DNA from: Achatina immaculata
Lineage: Eukaryota; Mollusca; Gastropoda; Stylommatophora; Achatinidae
Direction of reading: 5' to 3'
Assembly (NCBI GenBank): GCA_009760885.1
Contig: CM019721.1
Span: 17,470,196 to 17,534,195 of the forward strand
Length of the DNA: 64,000 nt
A program made the position numbers and the translations under genes. Position 1 is the first letter of the stretch. The number at the start of each line of letters is the position of its first letter. The notes beneath the pieces are model-generated. The model was not told the DNA's origin. It ran no database searches and saw only the letters and a list, made by a program, of their open reading frames with translations. Shown piece by piece: positions 51,478 through 62,624 of the stretch.

Positions 51478-51712
51478 GTGTGGATTATCCATGGCATATA
51501 GGGACTTTGTGTGTGTGGATTATCCATGGCATGTAGTGACTTTGTGTATGGATTATCCGTGGCATATAGGGACTTTGTGTATGAATTATCCATAGCATAT
51601 AGGGACTTTGTGTATGGATTATCCGTGGCATATAGGGACTTTGTGTAAGGATTACCCATGCCATATAGGGAAGTGTGTACGGATTATCCATGCCATATAG
51701 GGACTTTCAGTT
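51478..51712 (+). repeat. ~34-bp minisatellite, ~7 copies
   Basis: Unit: ggattatccatggcatatag followed by ggactttgtgtat. Confidence 0.9.
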
Positions 51713-51714
51713 TT

Positions 51715-52230
51715 CATTCATTGTACTATATTTTTCGACAACAAAAAATTGTTTTTTTTTTCTCATTCTATTTGAAACTGCATTTATCAGTTCACATTTT
51801 TCACAATAATTTCTGTTTCACATTTCCCGTCGTCTTTTATACATGTGCCAACCACATAATATGTGTTAGTTGTTTAACTTTTATAATTACGTTTACGGAA
51901 GATTTTCCTTCTTGTCGTTTGATTTGCCGTGGCCTTTTTCTTTTAATATTTAGTTTTAGTTCATATTTTGCATTTTATTTTAATTGCATAAAACATAATT
52001 GTAGATATTCATTAATACGTTTTTTTTTATATACGGACACATTTGATTTTCTTATTGCACGTTATTCTGCGTTCACTTAACGGTAACAAAGTTTGAGGTC
52101 CTTTTATCGACATTTGTATTGTTGATTTGTTATTTTCTTTCTTTTTTTTTTTTTAATCAGAGCTTAATTACGATTTATTTAACTGAGGATTCTTTTCATT
52201 TATTAAAAAAATGTTTACGTGCTATGACCT
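51715..52230. other. no gene seen
   Basis: T-rich, with poly-T tracts. Confidence 0.35.
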
Positions 52231-52231
52231 G

Positions 52232-52365
52232 TTAAGAAGAGGATATAAAAGAAATTGGTGTCACCAACTGCAGAGAGAAGATTAGGAATAGAGAGGAATG
52301 GAGGCGAACTTTATCTGCAGCAATGAGCCTTAATGGCTCGCAAAGCGGAAGAAGAAGATAAAGAA
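52232..52365 (+). mobile_element. LINE family G, extreme 3' end
   Basis: Matches 47650-47780 (ggaatggaggcgaactttat, gagccttaatggct) with a gaagaagaagataaagaaga tail. Confidence 0.7.
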
Positions 52366-52609
52366 GAGCTGCGTGTATGTGTGTGTGTGTGGGGGGGGGG
52401 GGGATGGAGAGAAGGAGAGAGAGAAGGGGTGTATAGAAGCACAACCACAACATTTGCTAATTTCGAGCTTATTTTAAATGTGGCATAGAGTGAAAGATAA
52501 GCCACTTAACTCTGAAATTATTTTATTTTAAATATCAGCTTTTAAGAAATATGCAAAATGCTTAAAAAAAAAAAAAGAAAACAATAGAAATATTAAGACG
52601 CTTGAACAG

Positions 52610-52778
52610 ACTTATGGCACGTTGAAGCAGTGGTTTTAAACTTGGAGTTATGATACGTTGAGGCAGTGGTTCTAAAGCTGGAGTTATAATACGTTATAAT
52701 ACGTTATAATCCGAAGCAGTGGTTCTAAAGCTGGAGTTATGATACGTTGAAGCAGTGGTTCTAAACCTGGAGACTATG
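52610..52778 (+). repeat. ~36-bp minisatellite
   Basis: Unit: gttgaagcagtggttctaaa followed by gctggagttatgatac, 4 copies, one disrupted. Confidence 0.8.
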
Positions 52779-53014
52779 GACACTTAAGAAAGACGGGAAA
52801 GGATTTTTACATGTTCAGGGATCTGGGGAAAAAAGTCATTTTGACTAAAACTCTTGATTCATTTGATATTTTTTTTTAATTAACTATCTCGGTGCTCCTT
52901 AAAAAAATCTCTTGCTTAGTTCTTAAACATGTTCTCACGGCCATTATTTTAATATTTGAATTGCATGGGCTCCATTAAAAAATCATAGCAATGTTGAATG
53001 TTTTTTTAATGGTT

Positions 53015-53395
53015 CACAGCAGTTCTCATCTGTTCTCAGTTGTTCTCGAGCTGGAAAGAAGGTTTACAGCTGATCTCAGTTGTTCTCGAGCTAGATAGAA
53101 GGTTTACAGCTGATCTCAGTTGTTCTCGAGCTAGATAGAAGGTTTACAGCTGATCTCAGTTGTTCTCGAGCTGGAAAGAAGGTTTACAGCTGATCTCAGT
53201 TGTTCTCGAGCTGGAAAGAAGGTTTACAGCTGATCTCAGTTGTTCTCGAGCTAGATAGAAGGTTTATAGCTGATCTCAGTTGTTCTCGAGCTAGATAGAA
53301 GGTTTACAGCTGTTCTCGGCCAGGGAAGAGGGGGGGGGGTCTACGGCTGTTCTCGGGCTGGAAAGGGGGTCTACGACTATTCTATGGCTGGAAAA
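53015..53395 (+). repeat. 40-bp minisatellite, ~8 copies
   Basis: Unit: agttgttctcgagctggaaa followed by gaaggtttacagctgatctc, with a gctagata variant; the last two copies are degenerate and G-rich. Confidence 0.92.
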
Positions 53396-53399
53396 AAAG

Positions 53400-54385
53400 G
53401 AAGGGGGGGTCGTCATGTATTAAAAAAAAAACGTTAAGAACCACTGCACTCAAATATCATGATACACCGAGTGAAATCTCCGGCTCTGTTGTTGGATGTA
53501 AAGTGTACTCTGTTAGAAAGACCATCACTTGGACTCCAGCCATCACATATTAACTCCAAGCAGAATGTACGAAGAATGTCGAGTGATGCTTGTAACTGCA
53601 CACATGAAAAAAACTGAACACAAGATGAGGGAAATATGTATTTTCTACGTAACAGCTCACCCGTATCTCCATCTTGTTAGTTCATACCTAACTATGTAAC
53701 AAAAATTATCCGTTTGATACGTCTGTATTATGTTGATTTATCGACCGATGAAAGATGTAAGGAGCTGTGAATTGAAAAAACAAACAAACGGGAGACTAGA
53801 TGCCAGGTTTATTAATGTGGTTGTCTCCCTTGAAATGGCGTCGCTGGATCACGCGGAGGAGTGTGGACAATATACTTCATTTTATGCCATGTTTTAAAAG
53901 TGCGAAGACCGTTTCGTGAGAAGTTATGCTTTCTCCAATGAACTTATTACGGGGAAATGATTACAGCTTTCTTTTTTGCAAGTAAAAGATAAGGCAAAAG
54001 ATTGTTCACACTCACCGTGTCCTAATAATACACAGATTTGGGGGGGGGGGGGGGTCACAGCAGAAGTGATGAGTTGGCAATGCTTTATTTTCGGGAAAAT
54101 TCATAGAGATGGATTACCAATAGTTTCCCTTTCTTTTTAGAAGATCAGTTATGAAGACATACAACATGTTGCAAAGCTGGTTGTGAAGGGTTGAAAAGGT
54201 TAACGTTTAGAGATGACAGAACGGAGGTTATGCATGTGCTGAAACTCGTATTTGATGCTTGTATTCAGCGTGTCTCTTCCTTTTCCAAGACAAATTTTCC
54301 TTGAACCTATCCCCCAACCTCCATAATCGTCTCTTACGACATACGTGGAAGGTGGCGGTGTCATATTCGTCTCTCACCCTGTGTT
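53400..54385. other. no gene seen
   Basis: Unassigned; G run at 54040-54053. Confidence 0.35.
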
Positions 54386-54795
54386 ATGATCAAGACAATA
54401 CAACAGGGGATACCGGCGTTCATGAACTACTGCTTGAGGAGGATTTTAAACATTAAATGACAGGGCAAGATCAGAAACAAAGAGGTCTGGGAAAGGGCAA
54501 AACAAGAACCTATGAACCTACAAATCATGTCTAAGAAATGGAGAAGGACTGGCCACACTCTGAGGAAACCTGACACCAGCGTTGCAAGACAGGCACTGAC
54601 ATGGAATCCTCAAGGAAATAGGAAGGCCTAGACTTACCTGGAGAATAGAAATTATGACAGTGCTCAGAGACAATGGATACACATGGAAGGAAGCAGAGAA
54701 TAATTCCAAGAACAAGGATGACTGGAGAGCCTTTATCTGTGGCCTATGCTCTCAAGGGAGTGAAAGGCGATGATGATGATGATGATGATTCAGCA
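54385..54795 (+). mobile_element. LINE family D, 3' fragment
   Basis: Close nucleotide match to 735-1158. It ends in a gatgatgatgatgatgatga tail (54771-54789). No intact frame. Confidence 0.78.
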
Positions 54796-54889
54796 TGTCT
54801 TATTATGATGGTGAGAAATAGATGCTGATATTGATAAATATGGTTCAGATGATTTCATTTATTAATATAAAGTTTATGAGCTTTCTGCT

Positions 54890-55053
54890 TGTGTCTTAAA
54901 TATAATACAATCAATAGCTGATTGTTAAAAAATACAATCATTAGTCAAGGGTAAAATATAACACAATCATTAATGGAGTACGGAATATAAAACAAGCATT
55001 AGTATAATGTAAAATATAATACAATCATTAGTCCAGTTTGAATATAATACAAT
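54890..55053 (+). repeat. ~20-30-bp AT-rich repeat, left arm
   Basis: Recurring aatataatacaatcattagt with variable spacers. It resumes at 57657 after the insertion. Confidence 0.75.
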
Positions 55054-55059
55054 TTGGAA

Positions 55060-55690
55060 CATGTGCTGTCAGCATGTAGAGTGTCTTTAGGGCAAGGACG
55101 GTACACCTGGCGGCACAACAGAGTGTTGCAGGAACTAGTAGCCATCATAGACAGGGCAAAAGATAAAGCAAATAACAGCAAAAGAGTTGAGGCCCCACCT
55201 AAATATTTCATAGGTGCTGGTACGACATCAAATATTGAAATCAGGGACATTCCCTTACCATCACTGCTAGATGGTACAAATGACTGGGATGTGACAGCAG
55301 ACCTTCCAGGAAGAAGAAAATACCCGACTGCCATCAAGAACACAAGAATGCGACCGGACATTGTAGTGTACTCCACAGAAAAACAGGAATTAATAATGAT
55401 CGAGCTTACGGTCCCATGCGAAACTAGAATAGAGGAATAGCATTTATTCAAATTGGAGAAGTACAATGATCTGGTCAAGCAACTGAGGCAGGGGGCAGAA
55501 TCAGGGCAAAAGTGATAGCTGTAGAAGTGGGAGCAAGAGGATTCGTAGCAACATCAGCATATGACCTATGTAAGCAACTGGGCATAAAGGGACAAGCAAG
55601 AGCAAAGGCATTGAGAAGCCTTTCAGAAACAGCAGAAAAGGCCTCATGCTGGCTGTGGAGTATGCGAAACAAGCATTGGGAACATAAGTA
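55060..55690 (+). pseudogene. RLE domain of R2-like LINE, one stop and one frameshift
   Basis: Begins with a CCHC-type region (HVLSACRVSLGQGRYTWRHN). The PD-(D/E)XK-like endonuclease core follows: MRPDIVVYS near residue 107 and IMIELTVPCE about 15 residues later. An in-frame TAG at 55437 and a frameshift near 55500 precede the last part (VEVGARGFVATSAYDLCKQL). This C-terminal endonuclease is what distinguishes R2/NeSL/HERO LINEs from APE-type LINEs A-K in the window. Confidence 0.82.
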
Positions 55691-55713
55691 ATTTCATTTG
55701 CCACAACCAATAC

Positions 55714-55797
55714 CAGTCCTCCGTGGCTGGATCGCTAAAGACGCACTTCAAACAGTGCAGTGGCAACTGGAAGATCATAGGTTCAATCCCGGGACTG
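55714..55797 (+). tRNA. tRNA-Leu-like sequence (probably pseudo or SINE-derived)
   Basis: 84 nt. A 7-bp acceptor stem is possible (cagtcct with gggactg, the last pair T-G), the D-arm-like cgtggctggatcgctaaaga resembles class II tRNA, the anticodon-arm-like hairpin gcact/agtgc has a 6-nt loop containing CAA, there is a variable-arm hairpin agtggcaact, and the B box is ggttcaatccc (55780-55790). The anticodon loop is one base short and the T stem pairs poorly, so it is unlikely to be a working tRNA. It lies just after the RLE stop, in the presumed 3' UTR. Confidence 0.45.
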
Positions 55798-55896
55798 AAA
55801 AAAAAAAGCAACAACTCACAAGACCTCTGGGAGTCATGACCCAGAGGGGCCCACCCCCATTAAAGTGTCAGGAGTTTAAAGGGCCGAAACACTTGT

Positions 55897-55916
55897 CGGG
55901 GGGGGGGGGGGGGGGG
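55897..55916 (+). repeat. poly-G tract
   Basis: Almost 20 consecutive G residues between the RLE 3' region and the next 5' copy. Confidence 0.85.
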
Positions 55917-56233
55917 TACTTCCTCTGATGATCTGAAGGAGTTGTGTTGTTGTTCCGCTCTCTACGGTAGAGAGTTTCCTGCATATGAAGCATGGTGATG
56001 CCATTGACAATCTGGAAAGACCGATGGACAGTCGGGAAAGACCGACAGACACTGGGAAAGACCAGAATCCTCACTGGGAAAGCGTCCCTGAACTGGGCCG
56101 TCCGGGCCAGCAACCCTGTTTGCTACAAAGTCCAAAAAGAAGAAATGCCTCCAGGATTCACCGAAAGGAGGGGGGGGGGAGAATGATGGATCCACAGGTG
56201 ACTTGGATCCACAGGTGACTATACGAAACGACC

Positions 56234-57652
56234 ATGCCCGCCCCAATTAATTCGAGTTCAGAACAGCGGATGGAGTATCCATGCATCTGTGGCAGGAAAT
56301 TTAACACTCAACGTGGCATGAAGATACACAGAACGAAGAAGGGATGTGGTGGTTCCATGCTGCCCAATACTCAACAGTGCACTGTGACGCCAGTCTCGGA
56401 TAAGACATTAGAAGACCTCTGTCAGGATATAATCCACAGTACAGAGAATATTCAGGTTGAGTCAGGCAGCAGGGAGGCAATGCAGCCCTCCGACGAGACC
56501 AGAGACAAGGTTAACTTTCCACCAGCAAGTGCAAAAAGCATATGGGAAAACCTAGACGCAGGATTATGCAAAGAACTGGACAAACAGCTAAGAGGAAAGA
56601 ACCTGGAGCAAAAGCTGGAAGCATTTGGTAACATCATATATCTTGGAACCAAACAGGCAAAAAGAGAAAAAGTGACACCAAGAAAGTCCAGAAGACAGAG
56701 GAAAATAGAAACAATAAGACAGCAGAAGAACCATGCCCGGAAAATGTTCAAGAAGGCACATGAATCAGAGAAAGAAGGACTAAGACAGGTTTGGCAGCAT
56801 CTAAAATCCCAGCACAATGCCCTTTGCAGAGCTGAAAGACTATGTAAAAGGAAGAGGGAAACCAGATACGCAAGAGAGAAGTTCTACAGAGATCCCTTCG
56901 GATTTGCCAAGCAGTTATTTGAACAGTCAAAATCAGGTACGCTGAAAGCAGGTAAGGAGGTGCTCGAGGAACATCTGAGCAAGACATACTCTGATAAAAA
57001 TCAGCATACACCTCTCGAGCAGATGAAAGGTCTAGTGTGGCCCTGTGCACCAGGCAGCAAATTCAAATGCAGCCCACCAACCTTACAAGAAGTAGAGAGC
57101 GTTGTAAGAAAAGCTACAGGCAAGTCAGCACCAGGCCCAAATGGCATCCCTTACATACTATACAAAAGATGCCCTGAAGTACTAAAGAAGCTTCATAAAC
57201 TCCTACGAACAGCATGGACCAGAGGAGTCATATGTAAAGAATGGAAAAAGGCTAGCGGAGTATACATCCCCAAGGAGCAGAATTCCACTGAAATCAACCA
57301 GTTCAGGCCGATCTCACTTCTGAATGTGGAAGGAAAGATATTCTTCTCTGTGATGGCAAAAAGACTAACAACATACTTTCTAGACAATGATACATCCGTG
57401 CAGAAGGGAGGAATTCCAGGTTTCCCAGGATGTCTCGAGCACGCGTCAATGATTTGGGAAGCAGGCAAAATCTGGAAAGCAAGATCTACAGGTAATATAG
57501 CTTGACCTAGCCAATGCGTATGGCTCAGTACCGCACCAGATGATATGGCTAGCACTAGACATGTATCATGTGCCAAAAGAAATCACAAATATGCTGAAAA
57601 GGTACTTCACAGGGTTCCTCATGAGGTTTGGATCTACGGTAGAGAGTTTCCT
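56234..57652 (+). pseudogene. R2-like LINE N-terminal zinc finger and RT fingers, truncated
   Basis: ORF of 423 codons from 56234. A C2HC/C2H2 zinc finger is near residues 16-38 (YPCICGRKFNTQRGMKIHRT, then KKGC). A long basic coiled-coil-like region follows (about 130-240). RT motifs begin near 290: ATGKSAPGPNGIPYILYKRC, WKKASGVYIPKEQN, NQFRPISLLNVEGKIF and QKGGIPGFPGCLEHASMIWE. After a frameshift at about 57500, DLANAYGSVPHQMIWLALDM continues to 57632 and then stops abruptly; the catalytic xADD box and everything C-terminal are missing. Confidence 0.85.
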
Positions 57653-57656
57653 GCAC

Positions 57657-57745
57657 ACAATCATTAATCCATTGTGAAATATAACGCAATAATTCTACTG
57701 TGACATATAATACAATCATTAGTTGAGTGTGAAATGTAATACGTC
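57657..57745 (+). repeat. AT-rich repeat, right arm
   Basis: acaatcattaatccattgtg-type units continuing the array at 54890-55053. Confidence 0.7.
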
Positions 57746-59640
57746 GAGTGTAGAAAAAAACAAGTCAAGCTAATTGACTGTGGGCGGAAGGGTGAAAGTA
57801 ACGTTAAAGTCTAGTAAGATCGATCTAAAGATAATGAACAACGGTCAAGATAACAATTTTAGCAAGCTGGAAACAACGAGGCTTGTGTACGGTAGAGAAG
57901 AATAGAGCAAGGAGTGTATAATTAGCCTAGAAACTAGTAGACAAAGAACTTAAGACGTGAGAGAAAGAAAAATGTCATGAGAATGGCTACGACTCCAATT
58001 ACCTATTTCGGTAGGACGGGCAACCGTTTAGCCAGAAGAGGACAACACAGCTTGGCTTCTTGCGTCCCTTTAAAATAATAATACTCGATATGAATAATTC
58101 TTAATGAGCATATGAAACTCATGGGCCTCGGAAGGAAACGGGGCTATGTGACATTTGGCCCCTCGCAGGTATCAAGTTTGATAACCAAGGGTGTGAACGG
58201 TTAGCTTTTTTTCGGGGCCTCGATGGCTGGAATCTGCATTTCGAGGACTATCGAGTCTAAGGCTCTGTGAGACACATGAGATACTGCAATGGCGGCTGTT
58301 TAGGATTCTTTTTTTTTTTTAAAGACCTAAAGCCTAGTAGAGATTAATGCCAGCCTGGCTTTGTTGCAGATGCCTGACAGGCTCCATTGTATTCATATAT
58401 TGTAACATTGCCAGTAAGGGGGAAGATGGACTAATCAGTATGGTTTGGTGGTTAGAGTATTAAACAGAGGCTATGTGATGTCTCTTGAGCACAGGTCTTC
58501 CCATCTATAGTTTTAGCCTTCGAGTGGGCTAGTGAGTCGAGCGGGAAATTTTAAAAACAAAGAGATATCTGATTAGTCAGTCGGTCTCTTTGACATGTAA
58601 CACTTGGCCACGATTAGTGAAATTGTTATTAAAACTCTGGGCCAGTCATCGTACGGTGAGAAGCTGCAAGCCGAGTGGAGTGCTGTAAACAAAAATATGA
58701 GAATTCGAACAAGTGGTAGTAAAAACCTCTCTCTTGAGGTAATCTTGATCTCCAGATCAAAGTGCAAAACTTTGCTTTAGTGCCTACGTGTTATGAGACT
58801 ATCTGAAGAATAAAGAAGCATGTTTTATAGGTAATGATTTTCAAGATTGTCTCATGGACTTGCTAAATGAGTTTGTGAGTGAAAGGAAGGCAAGAATACC
58901 TAACAACGAACATTCAGTTATAGGTTCGGCCAGTGAAACAATAAACAGTGGCTGTAAATATAACAAAATGAATGAGAACGAGAAGAGAAGAAATATTTTA
59001 ACCAATACAAAATGAACACTTCTCGTACAGCTATTAATTTCGTTTAAAAACGTTACATAGTTTAGTGTGGGGGCTTCGTTCCCTCGCACCAAAGTGTTCG
59101 GTACCCATTTGTGAACTGAATGTTTCTGGGAGTGCGCTGGTATGGAGAAGGGTGTTGTCTTTTGAGGCCAAAGTAGCTAGGGGAGTTTCAGATTCTTACG
59201 CGTTTGAGAAGTCAGTCACCAGCTTTCTAAACCCAAGCTTTGGAGCAGATGTTGCACCTGTCATGCGAGTAGAAAGAGGTGGTTCTCCAGTCGACGCCCA
59301 TAATCGCGGCTCGAGGTCCTGCCTTTCAACAGATTATGTAGATTACGTGATCAGCTTTTTAATTACGTTACAAATAATGACTAGTATAAATGTACTTTTC
59401 CCTCTCATTACATACTAACAAGACTTCGGTGTTGCCCATGTAGACAGCGTGTAAGAAGAAACCTACTACCATGTAAGATATATCATTACATGAAAGCATA
59501 AACTGTAAATCTTATTGCTACAAAGAAATTTTTTAATGAATGAATACCTATTATTATAAGTCCGTGAACCGATTGTTACACCTAGTTCGCAATGCTAAGC
59601 GAACAAATTAAAATCTAATGAAATCATATCCTATCCATAA
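57745..59640. other. no gene supported
   Basis: Includes an open frame of 117 codons at 59065-59418 with no recognisable domain, composition bias or splice signals I could defend. Otherwise AT-rich. Confidence 0.35.
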
Positions 59641-61020
59641 TAATAAAGAAATAAATTAAGAGCAAAGACTATTGTATATTGATAAACAAAACGAGAAACA
59701 GATTAAACTGCAGAAGCAAATCAAATGACAATAATAAATGTAAAAATTAACTGCAAAGAAATCACATTTACCTCATAATGCTGCTTGCCAATTGCTTTCC
59801 CCCATTTGCATATAAATTTTCTTATGACCTCATACTTTATTTTTAAAAGCAGCTCTTCATGGCATGAAGTTTCATGAAGTAAAATCTGCTTCACAATGCT
59901 GAGCGTTAAAATGCAAAGAAAGCCGCCTGAGCCACAGTAATAAGCAAACAAATAAAACTAACAGGAAGCACATCTGATTCATAATTAAGAATAAATCAAA
60001 TCCAAATACTGTACATGCGATTAAAGTTACGCAAAAAAAATTAATTCAACAAAGAAAATGCAATTAAAACAAATTTTTAAAATGCAAAGAAATTACGTTT
60101 AATTTATAATGTGTACCAGATACCTGTGTCTCGGCTTGCTAATTATTTCGAGACATTAGAAAACACTTTTTTCTCTAGAGCAGTTCACTTCTCCGGTGAA
60201 ATACTATTTCATGAAATCAAATCAAATCGATATCATAATGTGAAATCAGGTGCCTCTGTAGCAAAATTTTTACCAGATACTTCTTTCTTTATAAAGTCGT
60301 TAGACCTTGCCTCTGATTTTCTGTTGCATTAGAAGACGGTTTTCTGTTTAAAAGCAAGTCTTTACTCTGACCTGCAATAATAAATGAACAAATTAAATTC
60401 AACGAAAGCACATTTGATTATAGTAAGCGAAAAAATTAATACAAGCAAAGTAAATTCGATAAACAATTATAAACTAACATATTAAATTCAGAATTTAGAA
60501 TGTCTGATTCACACAAATAATTAACTAAATTAAATCACAGAAAGCACACTCAATTAACAACAAGCAAAATACATAAACTTCAAGAAAAGTTTACTCAAGT
60601 TACAATAACAGATGCAAAATGAAAAAAAAAAAATACAGGTGCAGACAAATTACTTTTTATCTTATAACTTGCTGCAAGATGCTACTTTTGTATTTCTGTG
60701 TAGATTTTCTCGTGGGATCATAAGATAATTTCTCTTATAGCAGTTAATTTCTCCATTGGCATGAAAGTTCATAAGATTAAACAGATTAAGTGGTAGCAGA
60801 AACTTCTGTTAATTTCCTTTTTTTTTTCATCAGTCGTCTGTTTTAAAATCACGTTTTGTTTTTTTTTTTTTGCTTCGCCACGATACATGAACACATTCCA
60901 TGCCAATAAAGCACGCTCAGTCCTACTGAAAACAAGAAAGTTGAAAGCAAATAAATCACTTCGGTTAACAACGTTACATCAGCAAATTAAATTAATGGAA
61001 ATATTTTCCGATTCATTACT
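59640..61020 (+). repeat. old diverged ~330-560-bp direct repeats
   Basis: The block gcaaagaaatyac...tataat recurs near 59752, 60085 and 60643, followed each time by ttgctaatt, an agcagttcacttctcc-like step and an atgaaat/ataagatt step. A gaaagcacatttgatt motif recurs near 59966, 60405, 60540 and 60910. Too diverged for exact boundaries. Confidence 0.5.
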
Positions 61021-61159
61021 GAACGACGTGCGGCACTGAACAATTCTCCATTTTGTACGATCCTCTGCGTTTCAAGTGCTTTTCTTTTCTTTCATACCGC
61101 TCGGTCAATCAGTCCTTTGATATATTTTTCTCTGCCTTTCTCTTTTTCTTTTTTTTTTC

Positions 61160-61430
61160 TGTTAAATTTTCCAGTCACTACCAACCTCTCTTCTTGGCGA
61201 TGGTTGGGACATGTGCATTCGGATGACTGACGATTCACTACCAAAAACAGGACTGAGGTGGACACTACAGGAGAACATGAGTAAGAGTAGACCAAAAGAG
61301 ACATGGAGAAGAACAACAGAGAGGATGTTGAGCAATAGAGGCCTTACCTAGGCAAGAGCGGAAAAAAGGCAAAGGACAGGCATTTGTGGAAAACCCTTGT
61401 GGATGCCTCATGTGCTCTATAAACTTAAGG

Positions 61431-61468
<38 letters not shown>

Positions 61469-61472
61469 CAGC
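61160..61472 (+). mobile_element. LINE family J, 3' end with (GA)n tail
   Basis: Non-LTR terminus sharing ggacaggcatttgtggaaaa with 21500-21640, followed by 16 GA repeats (61434-61467). Decayed coding sequence. Confidence 0.65.
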
Positions 61473-61477
61473 ATAGT

Positions 61478-62008
61478 GGATAAAAACGGTAGAACGGAAA
61501 AGGATGTTAAAGCTAGAATAACCAAGGCCAGGACAGCATTTATCCAACGTAACAAAACGTGATCATCTAAGAACATCAAAACAGGAACCAAACATAGGTT
61601 TTTCAGTACAAACATAAAGACTGTCCTGCTATATGGTTCAGAGACGTGGGTTATGACCAAGACAATACAACAGGGGATACAAATATTGGAGGAAGATTTT
61701 AAACATTAAATGACAGGACAAGATCAGGAACAAGGAGATCTGGGAAATAGCAGGAGAAGAACCTAAGAAGTGGAGGTGGATTGGCCACACTCTGAGGAAA
61801 CCCAATACCAGCATAGCTAGACATGCACTGACATGGAATCCTCAAGGAAATAGAAAACGAGGAAGACCTAGACTTACTTGGAGAAGAGAAATTATGACAG
61901 CGCTCAGAGACAAGGGATGCGCATGGAAGGAAGCAGAGAATAATTCCAAGAACAGGGATGACTGGAAGTCCTTTATCCGTGGCCTATGCTCTCAAGGTAG
62001 TGAAAGGC

Positions 62009-62042
<34 letters not shown>
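61478..62042 (+). mobile_element. LINE family D, 3' fragment with GAT tail
   Basis: Starts directly after the GA tail of the LINE J end and runs through aaccaaggccaggacagcat to a (GAT)n tail of about 11 repeats (62008-62040). A ~30-bp deletion and several frameshifts relative to 585-1158. Confidence 0.8.
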
Positions 62043-62043
<1 letters not shown>

Positions 62044-62044
62044 G

Positions 62045-62485
62045 GTACTGAATGTGAGACATGAATCACTTTATCCTCAAGCGTTTCCGCTTTATAGCCT
62101 ACATTCACTAGTTTTGCAGTTTAGTAACACATGTGTCGTGAATCCCTTTTTCTCGACTAAAAAAAGTTTACGTGTATATTAAGAAATATTTCTTTCTTCT
62201 ATGTTGGCCCAGTGAGAGGGGGAGGTCCGGCTGCTGCATCGCTCTGGGGTCTAGAGGGTTTTATTTCTTTTAACAAAGGGCCCGGAGGGCTTGGGGGCTA
62301 CAATGAACGAGAACAGAATAGCTAATTAGGATAATCGCGGGGAGGGGGTAGGGGGGATAATTGTGCATGGTCTTACAAAATGTCTCACGTCCGCTTCTGC
62401 AAAAACCATGGCTGCAGCAAACCTTGGTGACAGTTGCTTGTTCTCTAATATCAGGGTAATGGTCCTCTCGGTGACTTAATATGAA
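62045..62485. other. no gene seen
   Basis: Unassigned, G-rich in parts. Confidence 0.35.
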
Positions 62486-62585
62486 CTCGCAGCTAACACT
62501 CAGCTCCACACAGATAGTAAGGCTTGAGAGAATGGAGAACGAGGCAACGCATGTTATTCTTGGAAACATTCTGCAAGGCCATGAG
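62486..62585 (+). mobile_element. possible LINE RNase H-linked fragment
   Basis: The frame NSQLTLSSTQIVRLERMENE followed by ATHVILGN resembles the LERxQNxAMRxILG segment common in some LINE polyproteins. Very short and uncertain. Confidence 0.3.
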
Positions 62586-62624
62586 GTTTATACTAGACTT
62601 TCCAACCAGGGACAGCAGAATAAA

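Larger units (their letters stand above)
55054..57656 (+). mobile_element. tandem composite of RLE-type LINE (R2/NeSL/HERO-like)
   Basis: Two parts of the same kind of element lie head to tail. First comes a 3' piece with the restriction-like endonuclease (55054-55983), then a 5' piece with zinc finger and RT fingers (55984-57632) that jumps to a 23-bp sequence (57633-57655) identical to 55961-55983. The composite is flanked by acaat on both sides (55049-55053 and 57657-57661) inside an AT-rich repeat. Interpretation: copy 1 is 5'-truncated, copy 2 has an internal deletion, and both share the 3'-terminal 23 bp. Confidence 0.7.

Noticed and set aside
55698..55928. 76-codon frame downstream of the RLE domain
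   Set aside because: Overlaps the tRNA-like segment and a poly-G run; no domain, so treated as 3' UTR of the LINE.
59065..59418. 117-codon open frame
   Set aside because: No recognisable motif, no codon-level support and no splice partner; length is within chance expectation for 64 kb.
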